A stretch of DNA of 64,000 bases, taken from positions 20,956,001 through 21,020,000 of the forward strand of contig JBHGNT010000014.1 in assembly GCA_043228905.1 (NCBI GenBank), read 5' to 3'. Below, piece by piece: positions 47,729 through 59,800 of this stretch. Position 1 is the first letter of the stretch. Every line of letters starts with the position of its first letter. The position numbers and the translations under genes are program-made. Source of the stretch: Azolla caroliniana. Taxonomy: Eukaryota; Polypodiophyta. The notes beneath the pieces are model-generated. The model saw only the letters and a list, made by a program, of their open reading frames with translations, did no database searches and was not told where the DNA came from.

Positions 47729-49690
47729 AAGTAATTAAGATTTTGAAACTTAGATCGAGAGACGTGACTAAATTAGCATATTTGAGGAGGGAGTTGAGAA
47801 GAGCGAGTGAGTAAATTAAAATAGTCATACCTGGCTTGTGTGATATCGGATTATTGTGTTCAAACATGCGAATTGAAGCTAACAACGCTAGCTATGCTAT
47901 AGAATTAAAAAATCAAGATTTTGAAACTCGGGTCGAGAGATGTGACGATATAAGCAAATTTGAGGAGGGAGTTGAGAAGAGCGAGTGAGTAAATTAAAAT
48001 GTTCATAACTGGCTCGTGTGATATCGGATTTTTGTGTTCAAACATGCGAATCGAAGCTAACAACGCTAGCTATGATATAGAATTATAAAATGGAGTTTTG
48101 GAAACTCAGGTCGAGAGACGTGAGGATATTAGTAAATTTGAGGAGGGAGTTGAGAAGAGCGAGTGAGTAAATTAAAATGTTCATACCTGGCTCGTGTGAT
48201 ATCGGATTTTTGTGCTCAAACATGCGAATCGAAGCTAACAACGCTAGCTATTATATAGAATTCGAAAATCGAGAGTTTGAAACTCAGGTCGAGAGACATG
48301 ACGAAATTAGCAAATTTGAGGAGGTAGGGGAGAAGACCCGGTGAGTAAATTAAAATGTTCATACCTGGCTCGTGTGATCTCGGATTTTTGTGTTCAAACA
48401 TGTGAATTGAAGCTAACAACGCTAGCTATGATATAGAATTAGAAAATCATGATTTTGAAACTCAGGTAGAGAGACATGACGGAATTAGCAAATTTGAGGA
48501 GGTTAGGGAGAAGACTCGGTGAGTAAATTAAAATGTTCATAACTGGCTCGTGTGATATTAGATTTTTGTGTTCAAACATGCGAATCGAAGCTGACAACAT
48601 TAGCTATGATATAGAATTATAAAATGGAGTTTTGGAAACTCAGGTCGAGAGACATGAGTATATTAGTAAATTTCAGGAAGGAGTTGAGAAGAGCGAGTGA
48701 ATAAATTAAAATGTTCATACCTGGCTCGTGTGATATCGGATTTTTGTGTTCAAACATGCGAATTGAAGCTAACAACGCTAGCTATGATATAGAATTAGAA
48801 AATCGAGATTTTGAAACTCAGGTCGAGAGATATGATGAAATTAGCAAATTTGAGGAGCTAGGGGAGAAGACCCCGTGAGTAAATTAAAATGTTCATACCT
48901 GGCTCGTGTGATCTCGGATTTTTGTGTTCAAACATGTGAATCAAAGCTAACAACGCTAGCTATGATATAGAATTAGAAAATCAAGATTTTGAAACTCAGG
49001 TCGAGAGAGATGACGAAATTAGCAAATTTGAGGAGGTTGGGGAGAAGACCCGGTGAGTAAATTAAAATGGTCATACCTGGATCATATGACATCGGATTTT
49101 TGTGTTCAAACATGCGAATCGAAGCTGACAACGCTAGCTATGATATAAAATTAAAAAATCAAGATTTCAAAACTCAGGTCGAGAGACATGACGAAATTAG
49201 CAAACTTGAGGAGGGAGTTGAGAAGAGCGAGTTAGTAAATTAAAATGTTCATACCTAGCTCGTGTGATATCAGATTTCTGTGTTCAAACATGCGAATCGA
49301 GGCTAACAACGCTAGCTATTATATAGAATTAAAAAATCAAGATTTCCGAACTCAGGTCGAGAGACGTGACGATATAAGCAAATTTGAGGAGGGAGTTGAG
49401 AAGAGCGAGTTAGTAAATTAAAATGTTCATACCTAGCTCGTGTGATATTAGATTTTTGATTTAAAACATACAAATTGAAGCTAACAAAGCTAGCTATGAT
49501 ATAGAACTAAAAAAACGAGATTTTGAAACTCAGGTCGAGAGACATGACGAAATTAGCAAATTTGAGGAGGGAGTTGAGAAGAGCGAGTGAGTAAATTAAA
49601 ATGTTCATACCTGGCTCGTGTGATATCAGATTTCTCTGTTCAAACATGCGAATCGAGGCTAACAACGCTAGCTATTATATAGAATTAAAA
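47728..49690 (+). repeat. Mixed satellite monomers, transition zone
   Basis: Monomers with ATTATAAAATGGAGTTTTGG, GATTTCAGAAC or GATTTCCGAAC, and GAGTTAGTAAATT mark this stretch. The variants alternate over a few monomers without a long exact unit. Confidence 0.6.
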
Positions 49691-52600
49691 AATCAAGATT
49701 TCAGAACTCAGGTCGAGAGACGTGACGATATAAGCAAATTTGAGGAGGGAGTTGAGAAGAGCGAGTTAGTAAATTAAAATGTTCATACCTAGCTCGTGTG
49801 ATATCAGATTTCTGATTTCAAACATACAAATCGAAGCTAACAAAGCTAGCTATCATATAGAATTAAAAAATCAAGATTTTGAAACTCAGGTCGAAGGACA
49901 TGACGAAATTAGCAAATTTGAGGAGGTTGGGGAGAAGACCCGGTGAGTAAATTAAAATGTTCATACCTGGTTCGTGTGATCTCGGAATTTTGAGTTCAAA
50001 CAGGGGAATCGAAGCTAACAACGCTACCTCTGATATAGAATTAGAAAATCAAGATTTTGAAACTCAGGTCGAGAGACATGACGAAATTAGCAAATTTGAG
50101 GAGGTAGGGGAGAAGACCCCGTGAGTAAATTAAAATGTTCATACCTGGCTCGTGTGATCTCGGATTTTTGTGTTCAAACATGTGAATCGAAGCTAATAAC
50201 GCTAGCTATGATATAGATTTAGAAAATCAAGATTTTGAAACTCAGGTCGAGAGAGATGACGAAATTAGAAAATTTGAGGAGGTAGGGGAGAAGACCCAGT
50301 GAGTAAATTAAAATGTTCATACCTGGATCATGTGAATCGAAGCTGACAACGCTAGCTATGATATAGAATTAAAATATCAAGATTTCAAAACTCAGGTCGA
50401 GAAACATGCCGAAATTAGCAAATTTGAGGAGGGCGTTGAGAAGAGCGAGTGAGTAAATTAAAATATTCATACCTGGCTCGTGTGATATCGGATTTCTGTG
50501 TTCAAACATGCGAATCGAGGATAACAACGCTAGCTATGATATGGAATTAAAAAATCAAGATTTTGAAACTCAGGTCGAGAGACATGACGAAATTACCAAA
50601 TTTGAGGAGTGAGTTGGGAAGAGCTAGTTGGTAAATTAAAATGTTCATACCTGGCTCGTGTGATATCGGATTTTTGTGTTGAAGCCTGCAAATCGAAGCT
50701 AACAACGCTAGCTATGATATGGAATTAAAAAATCAAGATTTTGAAACTCAGGTCGAGAGACATGACGAAATTACCAAACATGAGGAGGGAGTTCAGAGGA
50801 GCCCTTGAGTAAATTAAAATATTCATACCTGGGGAGTGTGATATCGGATTTTTGTGTTGAAGCACGCGAATCGAAGCTAACAACGCTAGCTATGATATGG
50901 AATTAAAAAATCAAGATTTTGAAACTCAGGTCGAGAGACATGACGAAATTACCAAATTTGAGGAGTGAGTTGGGAAGAGCTTGTAGGTAAATTAAAATGT
51001 TCATACCTGGCACGTGTGATATCGGATTTTTGTGTTCAAACATGCGAATCGAAGCTAACAACGCTTGGTATGATATGGAATTAAAAAATCAAGATTTTGA
51101 AACTCAGGTCGAGAGACATGACGAAATTACCAAATTTTAGGAATGAGTTGGGAAGAGCTAGTAGGTAAATTAAAATATTCATACCTGGCTCGTGTGATAT
51201 CGGATTTTTGTATTCAAACATGCGAATCGAAGCTAACAATGCTAGCTATGATATGGAATTAAAAAATCAAGATTTTGAAACTCAGGTCGAGAGACATGAC
51301 GAAATTACCAAATTTGAGGAGTGAGTTGGGAAGAGCTAGTTGGTAAATTAAAATGTTCATACCTGGCTCGTGTGATATCGGATTTTTGTGTTCAAACATG
51401 CGAATCGAAGCTAACAACGCTAGCTATGATATAGAATTAAAAAATCAAGATTTCGAAACTCAGGACGAGAGACATGACGAAATTACCAAATTTGAGGAGT
51501 GAGTTGGGAAGAGCTTGTAGGTAAATTAAAATGTTCATACCTGGCACGTGTGATATCGGATTTTTGTGTTCAAACATGCGAATCGAAGCTAACAACGCTT
51601 GGTATGATATGGAATTAAAAAATCAAGATTTTGAAACTCAGGTCGAGAGACATGACGAAATTACCAAATTTTAGGAATGAGTTGGGAAGAGCTAGTAGGT
51701 AAATTAAAATATTCATACCTGGCTCGTGTGATATCTGATTTTTGTATTCAAACATGCGAATCGAAGCTAACAATGCTAGCTATGATATGGAATTAAAAAA
51801 TCAAGGTTTTGAAACTCAGGTCGAGAGACATGACGAAATTACCAAATTTGAGGAGTGAGTTGGGAAGAGCTAGTTGGTAAATTAAAATGTTCATACCTGG
51901 CTCGTGTGATATCGGATTTTTGTGTTCAAACATGCGAATCGAAGCTAACAACGCTAGCTATGATATAGAATTAAAAAATCAAGATTTCAGAACTCAGGTC
52001 GAGAGACGTGACGATATAAGCAAATTTGAGGAGGGAGTTGAGAAGAGCGAGTTAGTAAATTAAAATGTTCATACCTAGCTCGTGTGATATCAGATTTTTG
52101 ATTTCAAACATACAAATCGAAGCTAACAAAGCTAGCTATCATATAGAATTAAAAAATCAAGATTTTGAAACTCAGGTCGAAGGACATGACGAAATTAGCA
52201 AATTTGAGGAGGTTGGGGAGAAGACCCGGTGAGTAAATTAAAATGTTCATACCTGGTTCGTGTGATCTCGGAATTTTGAGTTCAAACAGGGGAATCGAAG
52301 CTAACAACGCTACCTCTGATATAGAATTAGAAAATCAAGATTTTGAAACTCAGGTCGAGAGACATGACGAAATTAGCAAATTTGAGGAGGTAGGGGAGAA
52401 GACCCCGTGAGTAAATTAAAATGTTCATACCTGGCTCGTGTGATCTCGGATTTTTGTGTTCAAACATGTGAATCGAAGCTAATAACGCTAGCTATGATAT
52501 AGATTTAGAAAATCAAGATTTTGAAACTCAGGTCGAGAGAGATGACGAAATTAGAAAATTTGAGGAGGTAGGGGAGAAGACCCGGTGAGTAAATTAAAAT

Positions 52601-53880
52601 GTTCATACCTGGATCATGTGAATCGAAGCTGACAACGCTAGCTATGATATAGAATTAAAATATCAAGATTTCAAAACTCAGGTCGAGAAACATGCCGAAA
52701 TTAGCAAATTTGAGGAGGGCGTTGAGAAGAGCGAGTGAGTAAATTAAAATATTCATACCTGGCTCGTGTGATATCGGATTTCTGTGTTCAAACATGCGAA
52801 TCGAGGATAACAACGCTAGCTATGATATGGAATTAAAAAATCAAGATTTTGAAACTCAGGTCGAGAGACATGACGAAATTACCAAATTTGAGGAGTGAGT
52901 TGGGAAGAGCTAGTTGGTAAATTAAAATGTTCATACCTGGCTCGTGTGATATCAGATTTTTGTGTTGAAGCCTGCAAATCGAAGCTAACAACGCTAGCTA
53001 TGATATGGAATTAAAAAATCAAGATTTTGAAACTCAGGTCGAGAGACATGACGAAATTACCAAACATGAGGAGGGAGTTCAGAGGAGCCCTTGAGTAAAT
53101 TAAAATGTTCATACCTGGGGAGTGTGATATCGGATTTTTGTGTTGAAGCACGCGAATTGAAGCTAACAACGCTAGCTATGATATGGAATTAAAAAATCAA
53201 GATTTTGAAACTCAGGTCGAGAGACATGACGAAATTACCAAATTTGAGGAGTGAGTTGGGAAGAGCTTGTAGGTAAATTAAAATGTTCATACCTGGCACG
53301 TGTGATATCGGATTTTTGTGTTCAAACATGCGAATCGAAGCTAACAACGCTTGGTATGATATGGAATTAAAAAATCAAGATTTTGAAACTCAGGTCGAGA
53401 GACATGACGAAATTACCAAATTTTAGGAATGAGTTGGGAAGAGCTAGTAGGTAAATTAAAATATTCATACCTGGCTCGTGTGATATCGGATTTTTGTATT
53501 CAAACATGCGAATCGAAGCTAACAATGCTAGCTATGATATGGAATTAAAAAATCAAGATTTTGAAACTCAGGTCGAGAGACATGACGAAATTACCAAATT
53601 TGAGGAGTGAGTTGGGAAGAGCTAGTTGGTAAATTAAAATGTTCATACCTGGCTCGTGTGATATCGGATTTTTGTGTTCAAACATGCGAATCGAAGCTAA
53701 CAACGCTAGCTATGATATAGAATTAAAAAATCAAGATTTCGAAACTCAGGACGAGAGACATGACGAAATTACCAAATTTGAGGAGTGAGTTGGGAAGAGC
53801 TTGTAGGTAAATTAAAATGTTCATACCTGGCACGTGTGATATCGGATTTTTGTGTTCAAACATGCGAATCGAAGCTAACA
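49690..53880 (+). repeat. 13-monomer higher-order repeat, nearly two copies (2,286 bp)
   Basis: Markers recur 2,286 bp apart: TCGAAGGACATGAC at 49891 and 52177, CGCTTGGTATGATATGG at about 51063 and 53349, and the shortened monomer ATCATGTGAATCGAAGC at about 50325 and 52611. 2,286 equals 13 x 178 less the 28 bp missing from the shortened monomer. Inside copy 1 a three-monomer block (about 51001-51534) is itself repeated at 51535-52068. Confidence 0.88.
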
Positions 53881-56800
53881 ACGCTAGCTATGATATAGAA
53901 TTAAAAAATCAAGATTTTGAAACTCAGGTCGAGAGACATGACGAAATTACCAAATTTGAGGAATGAGTTGGGAAGAGCTAGTACGTAAATTAAAATGTTC
54001 ATATCTGGCTCGTGTGATATCGGATTTTTGTGTTCAAACATGCGAATCGAAGCTAACAATGCTAGCTATGATATGGAATTAAAAAATCAAGATTTTGAAA
54101 CTCAGGTCGAGAGACATGACAAAATTACCAAATTTGAGGAGTGAGTTGGGAAGAGCTAGTTGGTAAATTAAAATGTTCATACCTGGCACGTGTGATATCG
54201 GATTTTTGTGTTCAAACATGCGAATCGAAGCTAACAATGCTAGCTATGATATGGAATTAAAAAATCAAGATTTTGAAACTCAGGTCGAGAGACATGACGA
54301 AATTACCAAATTTGAGGAGTGAGTTGGGAAGAGCTAGTTGGTAAATTAAAATGTTCATACCTGGCTCGTGTGATATCGGATTTTTGTATTCAAACATGCG
54401 AATCGAAGCTAACAATGCTAGCTATGATATAGAATTAAAAAATCAAGATTTTGAAACTCAGGTCGAGAGACATGACGAAATTACCAATTTTGAGGAGTGA
54501 GTTGGGAAGAGCTTGTAGGTAAATTAAAATGTTCATACCTGGCTCGTGTGATATCGGATTTTTGTATTCAAACATGCGAATCGAAGCTAACAATGCTAGC
54601 TATGATATGGAATTAAAAAATCAAGATTTTGAAACTCAGGTCGAGAGACATGACGAAATTACCAAATTTGAGGAGTGAGTTGGGAAGAGCTAGTTGGTAA
54701 ATTAAAATGTTCATACCTGGCTCGTGTGATATCGGATTTTTGTGTTCAAACATGCGAATCGAAGCTAGCAATGCTAGCTATGATATGGAATTAAAAAATC
54801 AAGATTTTGAAACTCAGGTCGAGAGACATGACGAAATTACCAAATTTGAGCAGTGAGTTGGGAAGAGCTAGTAGGTAAATTAAAATGTTCATACCTGGCT
54901 CGTGTGATATCGGATTTTTGTGTTCAAACATTGGAATCGAAGCTAACAATGGTAGCTATGATATGGAATTAAAAAATCAAGATTTTGAAACTCAGGTCGA
55001 GAGACATGACGAAATTACCAAACATGAGGAGGGAGTTCAGAGGAGCCCTTGAGTAAATTAAAATGTTCATACCTGGGGAGTGTGATATCGGATTTTTGTG
55101 TTGAAGCACGCGAATCGAAGCTAACAACGCTAGCTATGAAATGGAATTAAAAAATCAAGATTTTGAAACTCAGGTCGAGAGACATGACGAAATTACCAAA
55201 TTTGAGGAGTGAGTTGGGAAGAGCTTGTAGGTAAATTAAAATGTTCATACCTGGCTCGTGTGATATCGGATTTTTGTATTCAAACATGCGAATCGAAGCT
55301 AACAATGCTAGCTATGATATGGAATTAAAAAATCAAGATTTTGAAACTCAGGTCGAGAGACATGACGAAATTACCAAATTTGAGGAGTGAGTTGGGAAGA
55401 GCTAGTTGGTAAATTAAAATGTTCATACCTGGCTCGTGTAATATCGGATTTTTGTGTTCAAACATGCGAATCGAAGCTAGCAATGCTAGCTATGATATGG
55501 AATTAAAAAATCAAGATTTTAAAACTCAGGTCGAGAGACATGACGAAATTACCAAATTTGAGCAGTGAGTTGGGAAGAGCTAGTAGGTAAATTAAAATGT
55601 TCATACCTGGCTCGTGTGATATCGGATTTTTGTGTTGAAGCATGCGAATCGAAGCTAACAATGCTTGCTATGATATGGAATTAAAAAATCAAGATTTTGA
55701 AACTCAGGTCGAGAGACATGACGAAATTACCAAACATGAGGAGGGAGTTCACAGGAGCCCTTGAGTAAATTAAAATGTTCATACCTGGGGAGTGTGATAT
55801 CGGATTTTTGTGTTGAAGCACGCGAATCGAAGCTAACAACGCTAGCTATGAAATGGAATTAAAAAATCAAGATTTTGAAACTCAGGTCGAGAGACATGAC
55901 GAAATTACCAAATTTGAGGAGTGAGTTGGGAAGAGCTAGTTGGTAAATTAAAATGTTCATACCTGGCTCGTGTGATATCGTATTTTTGTGTTCAAACATG
56001 CGAATCGAAGCTAACAACGCTAGCTATGATATAGAATTAAAAAATCAAGATTTCGAAACTCAGGACGAGAGACATGACGAAATTACCAAATTTGAGGAGT
56101 GAGTTGGGAAGAGCTAGTTGGTAAATTAAAATGTTCATACCTGGCTCGTGTGATATAGGATTTTTGTGTTCAAACATGCGAATCGAAGCTAACAACGCTA
56201 GCTATGATATAGAATTAAAAAATCAAGATTTTGAAACTCAGGTCGAGAGACATGACGAAATTACCAAATTTGAGGAATGAGTTGGGAAGAGCTAGTACGT
56301 AAATTAAAATGTTCATATCTGGCTCGTGTGATATCGGATTTTTGTGTTCAAACATGCGAATCGAAGCTAACAATGCTAGCTATGATATGGAATTAAAAAA
56401 TCAAGATTTTGAAACTCAGGTCGAGAGACATGACGAAATTACCAAATTTGAGGAGTGAGTTCAGAGGAGCCCTTGAGTAAATTAATATGTTCATACCTGG
56501 CTCGTGTGATATCGGATTTTTGTGTTCAAACATGCGAATCGAAGCTAACAACGCTAGCTATGATATGGAATTAAAAAATCAAGATTTTGAAACTCAGGTC
56601 GAGAGACATGACGAAATTACCAAATTTGAGGAGTGAGTTGGGAAGAGCTTGTAGGTAAATTAAAATGTTCATACCTGGCTCGTGTGATATCGGATTTTTG
56701 TGTTCAAACATGCGAATCGAAGCTAACAATGCTAGCTATGATATGGAATTAAAAAATCAAGATTTTGAAACTCAGGTCGAAAGACATGACGAAATTACCA

Positions 56801-59800
56801 AACATGAGGAGGGAGTTAAGAGGAGCCCCTGAGTAAATTAAAATGTTCATACCTGGCTCGTGTGATATCGGATTTTTGTGTTCAAACATGCGAATCGAAG
56901 CTAACAACGCTAGCTATGATATGGAATTAAAAAATCAAGATTTTGAAACTCAGGTCGAGAGACATGACGAAATTACCAAATTTGAGGAGTGAGTTGGGAA
57001 GAGCTAGTAGGTAAATTAAAATGTTCATACCTGGCTCGTGTGATATCGGATTTTTGTGTTCAAACATGCGAATCGAAGTTAACAACGCTAGCTATGATAT
57101 GGAATTAAAAAATCAAGATTTTGAAACTCAGGTCGAGAGACATGACGAAATTACCAAATTTGAGGAGTGAGTTGGGAGGAGCTAGTTGGTAAATTAAAAT
57201 GTTCATACCTGGCTCGTGTGATATCGGATTTTTGTGTTCAAACATGCGAATCGAAGCTAACAATGCTTCCTATGATATGGAACAAAAAAATCAAGATTTT
57301 GAAACTCAGGTCGAGAGACATGACGAAATTACCAAATTTGAGGAGGGAGTTCAGAGGAGCCCTTGAGTAAATTAAAATGTTCATACCTGGCTCGTGTGAT
57401 ATCGGATTTTTGTGTTCAAACATGCGAATCGAAGCTAACAATGCTAGCTATGATATGGAATTAAAAAATCAAGATTTTGAAACTCAGGTCGAGAGACATG
57501 ACGAAATTACCAAATTTGAGGAATGAGTTGGGAAGAGCTAGTAGGTAAATTAAAATGTTCATACCTGGCTCGTGTGATATCGGATTTTTGTGTTCAAGCA
57601 TGCGAATCGAAGCTAACAACGCTAGCTATGATATGGAATTAAAAAATCAAGATTTTGAAACTCAGGTCGAGAGATATGACGAAATTACCAAATTTGAGGA
57701 GTGAGTTGGGAAGAGCTTGTAGGTAAATTAAAATGTTCATACCTGGCTCGTGTGATATCGGATTTTTGTGTTCAAACATGCGAATCGAAGCTAACAACGC
57801 TAGCTATGATATGGAATTAAAAAATCAAGATTTTGAAACTCAGGTCGAGAGACATGACGAAATTACCAAATTTGAGGAGTGAGTTGGGAAGAGCTAGTAG
57901 GTAAATTAAAATGTTCATACCTGGCTCGTGTGATATCGGATTTTTGTGTTCAAGCATGCGAATCGAAGCTAACAACGCTAGGTATGATATGGAATTAAAA
58001 AATCAAGATTTTGAAACTCAGGTCGAGAGACATGATGGAATTAAAAAATTTGAGGAGTGAGTTGGGAAGAGCTAGTTGGTAAATTAAAATGTTCATACCT
58101 GGCTCGTGTGATATCGGATTTTTGTGTTGAAGCCTGCAAATCGAAGCTAACAACGCTAGCTATGATATGGAATTAAAAAATCAAGATTTTGAAACTCAAG
58201 TCGAGAGACATGACGAAATTACCAAATTTGAGGAGTGAGTTGGGAAGAGCTCGTTGATAAATTAAAATGTTCATACCTGGCTCGTGTGATATCGGATTTT
58301 TGTGTTCAAACATGCGAATCGAAGCTAACAACGCTAGCTATGATATGGAATTAAAAAATCAAGATTTTGAAACTCAGGTCGAGAGACATGACGAAATTAC
58401 CAAACATGAGGAGGGAGTTCAGAGGAGCCCTTGAGTAAATTAAAATGTTCATACCTGGCTCGTGTGATATCGGATTTTTGTGTTCAAACATGCGAATCGA
58501 AGCTAACAACGCTAGCTATGATATGGAATTAAAAAATCAAGATTTTGAAACTCAGGTCGAGAGACATGACGAAATTACCAAATTTGAGGAGTGAGTTGTG
58601 AAGAGCTCGTTGATAAATTAAAATGTTCATACCTGGCTCGTGTGATATCGGATTTTTGTGTTCAAACATGCGAATCGAAGCTAACAACGCTAGCTATGAT
58701 ATGGAATTAAAAAATCAAGATTTTGAAACTCAGGTCGAGAGACATGACGAAATTACCAAACATGAGGAGGGAGTTCAGAGGAGCCCTTGAGTAAATTAAA
58801 ATGTTCATACCTGGCTCGTGTGATATCGGATTTTTGTGTTCAAACATGCGAATCGAAGCTAACAACGCTAGCTATGATATGGAATTAAAAAATCAAGATT
58901 TTGAAACTCAGGTCGAGAGACATGACGAAATTACCAAATTTGAGGAGTGAGTTGGGAAGAGCTTGTAGGTAAATTAAAATGTTCATACCTGGCTCGTGTG
59001 ATATCGGATTTTTGTGTTCAAACATGCGAATCGAAGCTAACAATGCTAGCTATGATATGGAATTAAAAAATCAAGATTTTGAAACTCAGGTCGAAAGACA
59101 TGACGAAATTACCAAACATGAGGAGTGAGTTGGGAAGAGCTAGTAGGTAAATTAAAATGTTCATACCTGGCTCGTGTGATATCGGATTTTTGTGTTCAAA
59201 CATGCGAATCGAAGCTAACAACGCTAGCTATGATATGGAATTAAAAAATCAAGATTTTGAAACTCAGGTCGAGAGACATGACGAAATTACCAAATTTGAG
59301 GAGTGAGTTGGGAAGAGCTAGTAGGTAAATTAAAATGTTCATACCTGGCTCGTGTGATATCGGATTTTTGTGTTCAAACATGCGAATCGAAGTTAACAAC
59401 GCTAGCTATGATATGGAATTAAAAAATCAAGATTTTGAAACTCAGGTCGAGAGACATGACGAAATTACCAAATTTGAGGAGTGAGTTGGGAGGAGCTAGT
59501 TGGTAAATTAAAATGTTCATACCTGGCTCGTGTGATATCGGATTTTTGTGTTCAAACATGCGAATCGAAGCTAACAATGCTTCCTATGATATGGCTCGTG
59601 TGATATCGGATTTCTGTGTTGAAGCACGCGAATCGAAGCTAACAACGCTAGCTATGATATGGAATTAAAAAATCAAGATTTTGAAACTCAGGTCGAGAGA
59701 TATGACGAAATTACCAAATTTGAGGAGGGAGTTCAGAGGAGCCCTTGAGTAAATTAAAATGTTCATACCTGGCTCGTGTGATATCGGATTTTTGTGTTCA

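Noticed and set aside
9500-57441. Recurring minus-strand ORFs of 65-111 aa in the satellite, with peptides such as MLASIRMFEHKNPISHEPG
   Set aside because: They follow from the satellite sequence itself. Because 178 is not a multiple of 3, the frame rotates at each monomer and no long repeat protein can form. The same peptides recur wherever the same monomer variants occur, without starts, promoters or introns of their own.
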